A DNA stretch of 15,482 nucleotides from JAHJBR01 sp040757035 (GTDB taxonomy: Archaea > Micrarchaeota > Micrarchaeia > Anstonellales > Bilamarchaeaceae). This document shows, piece by piece, positions 1 to 6,303 of the stretch (the first letter of the stretch is position 1; each line of letters starts with the position of its first letter). The DNA is taken from contig JBFLYM010000020.1 in NCBI GenBank assembly GCA_040757035.1, positions 1-15,482 of the forward strand. The letters run 5' to 3'. A program made the translations under genes and the position numbers. The notes under the pieces were generated by a model that was not told the origin of the DNA, ran no database searches, and saw nothing but the letters and a program-made list of their open reading frames with translations.

Positions 1-1
1 T

Positions 2-109
2 GAACTCGAGAAGATAAAGAAGGTAGAGCTTCAGAATGGAGATTTGATAACTACTGAAATAGGGAAAAGGCAACGGGAGATTTTGAGTGCAATGAAACTA
101 TGTGCCTAA
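2..109 (+). CDS. 3' end of an unidentified protein (partial)
   Basis: A reading frame enters from the left edge and runs 35 codons to TAA at 107-109. The visible tail is hydrophilic (ELEKIKK...) and ends in an amphipathic stretch around TTEIGKRQREILSAMKL. Its last 8 nt overlap the GTG start of the MNT gene at 102, so the two are probably co-transcribed. The 'xRQREIL' ending loosely recalls the C-termini of some transposases, but 35 residues cannot settle that, and I assign no function. Confidence 0.45.
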   Translation, partial: ELEKIKKVELQNGDLITTEIGKRQREILSAMKLCA

Positions 110-767
110 CTCATTGGGAGGTAAGGTAATACTTAAACCTTTCTTCCTCAACCCTACTAAACCCAGGTATATAAGGGAGATAGCTAAGGATTGTGAACTT
201 TCTTACGAGCGTGTGCAATTCTACCTAAAAGAGCTTGAAAAAACAGGTACTGTACGGTCCAAAGTTAAAGGAAAAATAAAGGAATATGATATTAATAGAA
301 AAAACGAATTTATTCTTAAGATTTTTTCTCTTCTGGAGATGGAAAGAAGGCAAAAGTTTTATTATAAAAATCCAAAGTTACAAGTTTGGCTTCAAACAGT
401 TGTTAATGAACTTATGTCCAACGAATCAATAAAGAAACTAGTAGGAACTACAATAGCTGACATAAAATTTATTCTTCTTTTCGGTTCTGCTGCAAGAGGA
501 GAATCTAAAATAGAAAGTGACATCGACGTTTTAACTGTAGTCAAGAATAGAGATGAAAATTTTAAGAAATACGCTGAAAATCTAGTAAAAAGAAAAATGG
601 ATGGGCTTACGGGAAAGAAATTTTCAATGCACTTAGTTGACCTAGATGAATTTAAGGCAAAATGGAAAAAGGAATCTGTTTATGCCACCATATGGCTCGA
701 TCATATCGTTCTTTATGGCGAAGAGAATTTCTGGAAAGAAATCCTAGAGTTGGGTGAACCAATATGA
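102..767 (+). CDS. wHTH-MNT nucleotidyltransferase (MNT/HEPN-type antitoxin)
   Basis: A 221-aa protein with two parts. Residues about 8-65 look like a winged helix-turn-helix (YIREIAKDCELSYERVQFYL followed by KELEKTGTVRSK). Residues about 120-200 form a minimal nucleotidyltransferase with the pol-beta motif LLFGSAARGE...SDIDVLTVV, in which GS and the Asp pair bind metal and NTP. In MNT/HEPN (type VII) toxin-antitoxin pairs the MNT protein modifies and silences a HEPN RNase encoded next to it; here the next ORF starts in a 4-nt ATGA overlap, which indicates translational coupling. The wHTH suggests DNA binding and possibly autoregulation. The start is GTG at 102, overlapping the upstream gene; TTG at 114 is the only other sensible start. 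The family is clear from the motif. The antitoxin role is inferred from the neighbour. Confidence 0.8.
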   Translation: MPNSLGGKVILKPFFLNPTKPRYIREIAKDCELSYERVQFYLKELEKTGTVRSKVKGKIKEYDINRKNEFILKIFSLLEMERRQKFYYKNPKLQVWLQTVVNELMSNESIKKLVGTTIADIKFILLFGSAARGESKIESDIDVLTVVKNRDENFKKYAENLVKRKMDGLTGKKFSMHLVDLDEFKAKWKKESVYATIWLDHIVLYGEENFWKEILELGEPI

Positions 768-961
768 ATTTACTCGAAAGATGTTTTGAAGGAGCACCGA
801 ATATACCAAGAAGATTAAGAAAACTTCCTGAAAGTGTTGATAAAGCAGACGAGCATTTAGAGAAAGCAAATAGAAATATTTTAGCAGCAAATCTAATGAA
901 TGAAAATAAATTAAAGAGAAAAGTAAAGAAGATGCAGAAAACTTCGAAAGAGGACAAATAG
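764..961 (+). CDS. Small protein resembling a truncated HEPN N-terminus
   Basis: A 65-aa ORF whose ATG overlaps the stop of the MNT gene (ATGA). Its start (MNLLERCFEG) and the helix SVDKADEHLEKANRNILAANL resemble the first helix of archaeal HEPN proteins (the '..KAEKxLExAxxxLeeA..' pattern), the usual partner of MNT proteins. A full HEPN domain is about 110-140 aa and carries a C-terminal RxxxxH motif. Here the protein ends in a Lys-rich tail (KLKRKVKKMQKTSKEDK) with no such motif, and I found no continuation in other frames downstream. It is either a decayed toxin, leaving an orphan MNT, or a short co-translated helper. The HEPN resemblance rests on one helix and the context. Confidence 0.55.
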   Translation: MNLLERCFEGAPNIPRRLRKLPESVDKADEHLEKANRNILAANLMNENKLKRKVKKMQKTSKEDK

Positions 962-1005
962 TTACTTTTCAGGTAGAATGATGGGTTTATAAAGTTTTCG
1001 TTGCG

Positions 1006-1018
1006 TAAATATAAATAT
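1006..1018 (+). promoter_or_regulatory. Putative TATA element for the 1054 gene
   Basis: TAAATATAAATAT lies about 40 nt upstream of the ATG at 1054, which would give a leader of roughly 15 nt. A second AT-rich element (GTTTATAAAG, 985-994) lies further up. The choice between them is uncertain. Confidence 0.35.
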
Positions 1019-1053
1019 CGAAATATCTAATACTAAAATGAGAGATAAATACT

Positions 1054-1809
1054 ATGGGTGGTGCTGCAGTCGCTGGTGTTGAAACTCACAAAAGACAGAT
1101 AATCGTTCCAATTGGCAAAAAGTTAAGTTGGCTAGAGGCAAGAGAATCAGTAAAAGATAGAGGCGGATTGCCTCAGAATGTTTTGCACGATGATATTTTA
1201 GTAAAATCATGGTCCACGTTCTCAGAACTAAAAAAAGGCGAATTAAAAACTTATTATGATGCATGGGCAAGAGAAGTTTTGATTTATCCTGAAAAAGGAG
1301 GCCAATTCAAAAAAGGAGAAGATGTTGTTGATGCTTTTCAAGATATTTCGGGAAGAAAGTGGGTGTTTCCAGCTTGTTGTGTACCTAAGCAGGCAGTAGG
1401 TAAAGAGAAGGTAGGTCTAGTTGTTGATCCTGAGTCTGTTGAAGTGTTTAGGGGCAGCGTAGTAATTTTGGCTCCACTCGCTTCCGTAGTTGTTTTGGAT
1501 AATTTCATACAACATAGTGGGCGAATGGGTAAAGTAGATGAAAGAACTAGGATTCCGTTGGAAATTTTGGAAAGCGAAAGCCTTAGTGAATATGAAAAAA
1601 GATGGTTATGGAGAACTGATGGTGCAGGTGTTAGGCCTCTGGTCCGCACCGTCGGCAACTTCTTCTACGACAGGCGTTACATCTGTGCGGACGTCAAGTA
1701 CGACAGTGCGTACGGGGTGGCGTATGTTGGCCTCGAAGAGGCCCGCGCATTGAGGTTGCTGCAGTTCCTGAAAAGCTGGAGGCAATGGGAAAGCTGGTCC
1801 AAGCGTTAG
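1054..1809 (+). CDS. Unrecognised protein with a GC-rich 3' segment
   Basis: A 251-aa soluble protein with no family I recognise. It has no signal peptide or clear transmembrane helix; residues 140-155 (VVILAPLASVVVLDNF) are a hydrophobic core-type strand. A Cys pair (PACCVPKQ, about 118-120) and a Trp/Arg-rich C-terminus (FLKSWRQWESWSKR) are the visible landmarks. The first 190 codons are AT-rich like the neighbours (about 33-38% GC by line). The last 60 (from about 1621) jump to about 59% GC with C/G-ending codons, and the frame stays open through the junction to TAG at 1807-1809. It is flanked by its own TATA-like element and a downstream T-rich hairpin, so it is probably monocistronic. 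It is a real gene judging by length and codon structure. Confidence 0.7.
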   Translation: MGGAAVAGVETHKRQIIVPIGKKLSWLEARESVKDRGGLPQNVLHDDILVKSWSTFSELKKGELKTYYDAWAREVLIYPEKGGQFKKGEDVVDAFQDISGRKWVFPACCVPKQAVGKEKVGLVVDPESVEVFRGSVVILAPLASVVVLDNFIQHSGRMGKVDERTRIPLEILESESLSEYEKRWLWRTDGAGVRPLVRTVGNFFYDRRYICADVKYDSAYGVAYVGLEEARALRLLQFLKSWRQWESWSKR

Positions 1810-1810
1810 A

Positions 1811-1840
1811 AATAAAAGAATAATCTTCTTCTTTTTTATT
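1811..1840 (+). terminator. Hairpin plus T-run after the 1054 gene
   Basis: AATAAAAGAA (1811-1820) and TTCTTTTTTATT (1829-1840) can pair with a small bulge, and the 3' arm holds a six-T run. It starts just after the stop codon, as expected for a T-rich archaeal terminator. Confidence 0.45.
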
Positions 1841-1880
1841 CCTGGGATGTAAATTCCAGGCCACACACCTGTCTACAGTG

Positions 1881-1907
1881 CTAGTAGTTTCTTTTGAAAC
1901 AAGCTAG
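1881..1907. repeat. Imperfect inverted repeat in the intergenic gap
   Basis: CTAG-TA-GTTTC, TTTT loop, GAAAC-AAG-CTAG: two paired blocks of 4 and 5 bp around a TTTT loop with an asymmetric internal bulge. It lies between the 1054 terminator and the pyrE promoter. It could be an RNA hairpin or a protein site; no function is shown. Confidence 0.4.
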
Positions 1908-1920
1908 ACATGAAATTTTA

Positions 1921-1936
1921 CGAAAGGTTTAAGTAA
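1921..1936 (+). promoter_or_regulatory. Putative BRE/TATA of the pyrE-pyrF operon
   Basis: CGAAAGG followed by TTTAAGTAA matches the archaeal purine-rich BRE plus TATA layout. The predicted transcription start would be near 1958, leaving a leader of about 45 nt with GGTGA directly before the ATG at 2004. Confidence 0.45.
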
Positions 1937-2003
1937 CTAATTTTTTCTTAATATGAAACAACAATGAAACAATAAGTAATGAATATATAGTGGATGCGGT
2001 GAA

Positions 2004-2696
2004 ATGAACAAAAAATTTATAGAATTTTTAGTGCGCAATAGCGTGCTCAAATTTGGGGATTTCACGCTTAAAAGCGGGAGAAAAAGTCCGTATTTCATAA
2101 ACACAGGAGTACTCAATTCAGGAGTGTCCAGTTATGAATTGGGAGTATTTTTCGCAAAAAAAATCGCGAAGATTTTCGGAAGCGACTTTGATACAATATA
2201 CGGACCTGCGTACAAAGGAATACCGCTCGCGGTTTCGGTAAGTATAGGGCTTTACAAGAAAATGAAAATGATGGATAAAAGCTGGCTATTTGACAGAAAG
2301 GAAACAAAGGAGTATGCTGATAAAAACGCTTTTGTTGGCGATGGTCCGCGCGATGGACAAAAAATAATAATGGTTGACGACGTATTTACTACTGGCGGAA
2401 CAAAAGACGAATCAATAAAGAAATTAAAAGCCGCAGCCAATATCGATATACGCGGAATAGTGATTGCTGTGGACAGAGAAGAAAAAGGAGCGAAAAACAA
2501 TGTGAGAGAAAGAAAGGGAGCGATCGCTGAATTTGAAGCCAGTAGCGGAATTAGAGTTTACGCAGTGGAAAAAATATCAAACATATTTAAATATCTTTAT
2601 AATCGCGAAATAAATGGTAAGATATATGTAGATGATAAAATTTTTGCGGCTTCCGAAGAGTATTTACAGCAATATGGAGCTGATGCGTATGAATAA
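2004..2696 (+). CDS. pyrE: Orotate phosphoribosyltransferase
   Basis: A 230-aa cytosolic enzyme converting orotate plus PRPP to OMP, the fifth step of UMP synthesis. FTLKSGRKSPYFINTG (about 20-35) is the orotate-binding start, GPAYKGIPLA (67-76) follows, RKETKEYADKN (98-108) is the flexible catalytic loop, and IIMVDDVFTTGGTK (121-134) is the PRPP motif. These motifs match the longer bacterial/E. coli-type PyrE better than the short archaeal type, and there is a C-terminal extension of about 30 residues after the core. GGTGA sits immediately before the ATG. The stop overlaps the likely start of pyrF by 8 nt, so the two are translationally coupled. Identification is firm. Confidence 0.95.
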   Translation: MNKKFIEFLVRNSVLKFGDFTLKSGRKSPYFINTGVLNSGVSSYELGVFFAKKIAKIFGSDFDTIYGPAYKGIPLAVSVSIGLYKKMKMMDKSWLFDRKETKEYADKNAFVGDGPRDGQKIIMVDDVFTTGGTKDESIKKLKAAANIDIRGIVIAVDREEKGAKNNVRERKGAIAEFEASSGIRVYAVEKISNIFKYLYNREINGKIYVDDKIFAASEEYLQQYGADAYE

Positions 2697-3504
2697 AATG
2701 AACAATGACCTTATTCAACATGCAAAAGAAAAAGGAACAATATTGTGCTTCGGAATAGATCCGGTACTTGAAAAAATAGAATCAGATAAAAATTCCGTGC
2801 GCGAAAAAATTGAGGATTATTATTTCAAAATAACAGACGCGCTCATTAAGGAAAAAGAGATCGTTGCGATAAAGCCGAATTATGCATATTTCGCACAATA
2901 TGGATTTGAAGGGCTCTACGCATTGAAATCGATAATTGAAAGATATAAAGGCAACGTTGAAATAATTCTTGACGCAAAAAGGGCGGACATAGGTAAAACT
3001 TCAATGGCGTACGCACGCGAAGCGTTTGATTTTTATGGTGTGGATGCGCTTACTATTTCTCCATATATGGGTGAGGATTCGGTAAAGCCATTTTTGCGCG
3101 AGGGCAAGTTAATTTATATGTTATGCAGAACGAGCAACAAAGGAGCTAAAAATTTTCAGGAACTCGAATTCGCATGTAACGGAAAAAAATTGTATGAATT
3201 CGTTGCTGAAAAAGCTGTTGAATGGAAAACTGGATTGGTGGTTGGCGCCACGAGCGATTGTATATTCAAAGTAATACAAATAACCAGGAGCGAAGTGCCC
3301 TTTCTTATTCCTGGGATCGGCGCTCAAGGCGGAGATCTTAAACTGGTTATGGAGGCAATAAAAAACAACCCTTGTATTCATCGCATTAACGCTTCTTCAA
3401 GCATTGCATTTGCTTATGAAAAACATAAACTTACTCCGGTCGAAAGTGCGCTCGCAGAAACTAATATGTTGAATAAAGAGATAAAGTATTGTTTCCCAGA
3501 ATGA
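2689..3504 (+). CDS. pyrF: Orotidine-5'-phosphate decarboxylase (type 2)
   Basis: A 271-aa enzyme that decarboxylates OMP to UMP, the last step of pyrimidine synthesis. LCFGIDP near the start, the catalytic DAKRADIGKT block (95-104, with Asp95, Lys97 and Asp100) and the phosphate-binding loop FLIPGIGAQGGD (about residue 210) are visible. The length and the 'CFGIDP...DAKRADIG' pattern fit the type 2 (Mycobacterium/Myxococcus-like) branch rather than the short archaeal type. The frame is open upstream to 2632, but residues there overlap the pyrE coding sequence. I chose ATG 2689 because GGAG at 2676-2679 lies 9 nt before it; ATG 2698 is the alternative. It is coupled to pyrE by an 8-nt overlap. 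Confidence 0.93.
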   Translation: MNKMNNDLIQHAKEKGTILCFGIDPVLEKIESDKNSVREKIEDYYFKITDALIKEKEIVAIKPNYAYFAQYGFEGLYALKSIIERYKGNVEIILDAKRADIGKTSMAYAREAFDFYGVDALTISPYMGEDSVKPFLREGKLIYMLCRTSNKGAKNFQELEFACNGKKLYEFVAEKAVEWKTGLVVGATSDCIFKVIQITRSEVPFLIPGIGAQGGDLKLVMEAIKNNPCIHRINASSSIAFAYEKHKLTPVESALAETNMLNKEIKYCFPE

Positions 3505-3591
3505 AGAAATTATTTGGAAGATCCGTCTGTCATGTTGTTTGATCTGAAAGTTATTAAAAATGCTTTTTATTATTTTCTACGAAAAACGAAT

Positions 3592-4431
3592 ATGCTTCTT
3601 TATGGAAAAGAATTAGCTGAAAAGATAATCCTGGATATAAGGGCTAAAATAAAAAAGAGCGGGATAACTCCACACCTTGGAATAATTGTCGCAGGACATT
3701 CCGAATCATCTAAGATATATATAAAGAAAAAAGTTGAAGCGGCGAAGCGTGCCGGAATCAAAACTAAAATATTTCAATTCAGACAACGCACCACGGAATC
3801 TGAATTGCTTGCACTAATAAAACGATTGAATGTGAATAAGAAAATTAATGGATTTATCATTCAATTACCCCTTCCGTTGCATATAAACGAAAATAAAATA
3901 ATTGAAGCCATAAATCCAAAAAAAGATGTTGACGGTTTTCATCCATTAAACGTAGGAAAAATCCAACTCGCTCTAAATCAGGACGCATTCCTACCTGCAA
4001 CCGCAGCAGGAATATTACGTCTGCTCGATTATTATAAAATTCAAATTTCCGGAGCGAATGCAGTTGTTGTTGGAAGAAGCAACATAGTTGGAAAACCAGT
4101 TGGCTTAATGCTTTTACAACGCAATGCAACAGTAACAATTTGCCACTCAAAAACAAAAAACTTGGACCAATACACAAAAAAAGCAGATATTCTCATAGTT
4201 GCTATAGGAAAACCATTTTTTATAAAACCAGATATGATAAAAAAAGGAGCGTATGTAATTGATGTTGGAATTACGCGCATGGGCAGAAGAGTGGTTGGTG
4301 ATGTCGCGATTGAGGTGCAAAAAAAAGCGCATGTTTCGCCAGTTCCTGGAGGAATAGGTCCTTTAACCGTTGCAATGCTTTTAGAGAATGTAGTTAAAGC
4401 ATGTCTAACCGAACAATCGAACAAACTTTAA
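3592..4431 (+). CDS. folD: Bifunctional methylene-THF dehydrogenase/cyclohydrolase
   Basis: A 279-aa cytosolic enzyme interconverting 5,10-methylene-, methenyl- and 10-formyl-THF with NAD(P). The catalytic Tyr43-x3-Lys47 (KIYIKKKVEAA), QLPLPLH (91-97), KDVDGFHPLN (111-120), the nucleotide-binding GRSNIVGKPVG (161-171) and the C-terminal PVPGGIGPLT motif are all present. The usual PCTPxG motif is changed to PATAAG (135-140). The frame is open back to a TTG at 3514, but those codons add an unmatched stretch; ATG 3592 gives the normal family start (MLLYGKELAEKI) and length. A TATA-like TTTTTATTATT at about 3565-3575 would make the transcript nearly leaderless. It follows pyrF after 87 nt. Confidence 0.94.
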   Translation: MLLYGKELAEKIILDIRAKIKKSGITPHLGIIVAGHSESSKIYIKKKVEAAKRAGIKTKIFQFRQRTTESELLALIKRLNVNKKINGFIIQLPLPLHINENKIIEAINPKKDVDGFHPLNVGKIQLALNQDAFLPATAAGILRLLDYYKIQISGANAVVVGRSNIVGKPVGLMLLQRNATVTICHSKTKNLDQYTKKADILIVAIGKPFFIKPDMIKKGAYVIDVGITRMGRRVVGDVAIEVQKKAHVSPVPGGIGPLTVAMLLENVVKACLTEQSNKL

Positions 4432-4497
4432 CAAAATTTCCAGTTCGAGGAATGAAAATAGATGCTTGTTAAGCTCGCATTGGCGCGAAAAAGATAG

Positions 4498-4508
4498 CAA
4501 TTAAAAAT
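4498..4508 (+). promoter_or_regulatory. Putative TATA box of gatCAB (leaderless)
   Basis: CAATTAAAAAT is centred about 26 nt before the gatC ATG and no Shine-Dalgarno is visible, so a leaderless transcript is likely. The element is flanked by ATTGGCGC (4479-4486) and GCGCAAT (4510-4516), inverted apart from one extra G. Confidence 0.45.
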
Positions 4509-4528
4509 AGCGCAATCTAACTTATTTT

Positions 4529-4819
4529 ATGGAGATCAATTCTGAATTAGTAAAAAAAATGAGCGCGCTTGCTCGCGTAAAGCTTAGCGAAACCGAAGTT
4601 TTGCGGTTGGAAAAAGAATTTAACGAAATCTTTGAATATTTTTCAAGCATCAAGGAAATTGGCGGAGAGAGCGAACAATTATTTTATGTAACTGGTGCGA
4701 AAGGAGAATTGCGCGCTGATAAAATAAACGCAAAAGAAAAGGACGAAATTGATGCAATAATAAAAAATTTTGCGCAAAAGGATGGACGGCTTTTGATTGC
4801 ACCAAAATCCTTAGACTGA
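4529..4819 (+). CDS. gatC: Asp/Glu-tRNA amidotransferase subunit C
   Basis: A 96-aa GatC, the small belt-like subunit that clamps GatA to GatB. It shows the family pattern: MSALARVKLSETE, then EFNEIFEYFSSIKEI, and a C-terminal part with ELRADKI (residues about 60-66). The length is typical. It opens a gatC-gatA-gatB cluster, with GatA starting 4 nt after its stop. The complex amidates Asp-tRNA(Asn) and/or Glu-tRNA(Gln). Archaea normally use GatDE for Gln, so Asn-tRNA formation is the likelier role, although neither GatDE nor AsnRS can be checked here. Confidence 0.9.
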   Translation: MEINSELVKKMSALARVKLSETEVLRLEKEFNEIFEYFSSIKEIGGESEQLFYVTGAKGELRADKINAKEKDEIDAIIKNFAQKDGRLLIAPKSLD

Positions 4820-4823
4820 TTTT

Positions 4824-6248
4824 ATGTATTTTGAATATATCTCAAAGTTGTTAGATAAAATAGCGGACAAAGATCCACACATCAACGCGTTTATTGAAGT
4901 TTATCGCGATGATGCGCTCGCAAAAGCAAAAGAGCTTGACAAAAAAGCGAACGAAGGAAAAAAATTGGGAAAACTTGCAGGAAAGGCGATTGCGGTAAAA
5001 AACAACATCGCAATAAAAGGAAGACTACTCAGCTGTGCGTCAAAAATGCTTGAAAATTATATCGCGCCATATAACGCGCATGTGATAGAAAGGATAATCG
5101 CTGAAGATGGGATAATAATCGGAAGCACGAATTTGGATGAATTCGCATGTGGAAGCGATAATACGCATAGCGCTTTTTTCAAAACAAAAAATCCTCTTGA
5201 TAGTGAATGCGTGCCTGGCGGAACTTCTGGCGGAAGCGCAGCGGCGATAGCTGCGAATTTTGCAGATATCGCACTTGGTTCGGATACCGGTGGTTCAATA
5301 AGATGCCCTGCTTCGTTTTGTGGAGTGGTGGGTATAAAACCGACTTATGGATTGGTTTCGCGTTACGGACTTGCAGATATGTCAATGAGCTTGGATCAAA
5401 TCGGAGTTCTTGCGCAAAATGTAAATGATGCGAAATTAATGCTTTCGATAATTGCAGGAAGAGATGAACGCGACCAGACAACCCATTCCACTCAAAAGCA
5501 TTCGATTCAAAAGCATTTAATTCAGAAACATTCAGTTCAAGGATATCAAGGATATCCGATTCAAGCTTTTGAATTGGAATACCATTGCTATCAAAAACCC
5601 ACTATCGCGATCGCAAAAGAATTTTTAGATGGTTTGGACGAAAAAATTGCGGATATTTTTCATGTTCTTGTGGAAAAATTAAAATCAGAAGGATATGAAA
5701 TATCAGAAGTGTCTATTCCAGCAATAAAACATGCGATTCCGATTTATTACTTGACTGTGTTTGCGGAATTTTCCAGCGCAATGCAAAAATACGATGGTCT
5801 GAGATACGGAGAAACAGGTAAAATATTAGAAAATTTTGTTGAAGATGTAAGCGATTTGCGCGGAGACAAATTTGGGTTGGAAGTAAAAAGAAGAATTTTG
5901 CTCGGTACGTTTATCACTACAAAAGAATATTCTGAGGAATGGTGTGGAAAAACACTCAAGGCACGCGGGGTCTTAAAGAAAGAAATAGAAACTGTGTTTA
6001 ACAAATATGATTTATTGCTCGGACCGACAATGAGTACATTACCTTGGAAATTTGGAGAAAAATCAAACCCGATTGATATGTATCTTGCTGATATTCTTAC
6101 CGCTCCCGCAAACCTCGCCGGACTGCCGGCCGGAAGCGTTCCATTTGGTAAAATAGGGAAATTCAAACCAGGTATGCAGGTTTTGGGAAATAGGTTTGAA
6201 GAAGGGAAAGTTTTTGCGCTCATGAAGAAGATAGAGGAATTATGCTGA
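4824..6248 (+). CDS. gatA: Asp/Glu-tRNA amidotransferase subunit A
   Basis: A 474-aa amidase-signature protein that releases ammonia from glutamine and channels it to GatB. The Ser-cisSer-Lys triad is predicted as Lys59 (AIAVKNNI), Ser135 (PGGTSGGSAAA) and Ser158 (SDTGGSIRCPASF); the amidase block continues through GVVGIKPTYGLVSRYGL. At residues 221-240, where other GatA proteins have a short linker, four pentapeptides (HSTQK, HSIQK, HLIQK, HSVQG) are encoded by 15-bp tandem repeats. The C-terminal half (LLGPTMSTLPWKFGEK, LTAPANLAGLPAGSVPFG) is normal. It starts 4 nt after gatC and ends 55 nt before gatB. Confidence 0.96.
   Translation: MYFEYISKLLDKIADKDPHINAFIEVYRDDALAKAKELDKKANEGKKLGKLAGKAIAVKNNIAIKGRLLSCASKMLENYIAPYNAHVIERIIAEDGIIIGSTNLDEFACGSDNTHSAFFKTKNPLDSECVPGGTSGGSAAAIAANFADIALGSDTGGSIRCPASFCGVVGIKPTYGLVSRYGLADMSMSLDQIGVLAQNVNDAKLMLSIIAGRDERDQTTHSTQKHSIQKHLIQKHSVQGYQGYPIQAFELEYHCYQKPTIAIAKEFLDGLDEKIADIFHVLVEKLKSEGYEISEVSIPAIKHAIPIYYLTVFAEFSSAMQKYDGLRYGETGKILENFVEDVSDLRGDKFGLEVKRRILLGTFITTKEYSEEWCGKTLKARGVLKKEIETVFNKYDLLLGPTMSTLPWKFGEKSNPIDMYLADILTAPANLAGLPAGSVPFGKIGKFKPGMQVLGNRFEEGKVFALMKKIEELC
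5484..5543 (+). repeat. 15-bp x4 in-frame tandem repeat in gatA
   Basis: Four 15-bp units start at 5484, 5499, 5514 and 5529 (CATTCCACTCAAAAG, CATTCGATTCAAAAG, CATTTAATTCAGAAA, CATTCAGTTCAAGGA). A shorter echo (TATCAAGGA, TATCCGATTCAAG) follows. The period is a multiple of three, so the frame is preserved. Confidence 0.85.
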
Positions 6249-6303
6249 ATAAGAAGAAATAACAAAAAAGAAAAGATAAAAAATACCAAAAAAGGCTAAA
6301 GAA

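Noticed and set aside
99..119. Resemblance of ATGTGCCT..CTCATTGG at 100-118 to the tRNA-Thr 5' region at 12087-12108, suggesting an attachment site.
   Set aside because: Two 8-mers match only with a gap of several bases between them; in 15 kb such a gapped match is roughly expected by chance, and the tRNA 5' half is not the usual integration site.
3514..3591. Longer FolD starting at TTG 3514.
   Set aside because: The added residues do not resemble the family; ATG 3592 gives the normal N-terminus and length.
4438..4452. TTCC-AGTTCGA-GGAA as a tRNA T-arm remnant.
   Set aside because: Only a 4-bp stem, loop out of register with TTCGA, and no acceptor or anticodon parts nearby.
5747..6289. A 180-codon minus-strand frame antisense to gatA.
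   Set aside because: It overlaps conserved gatA sequence and is Phe/Ser-rich with no motif; a codon-bias shadow.
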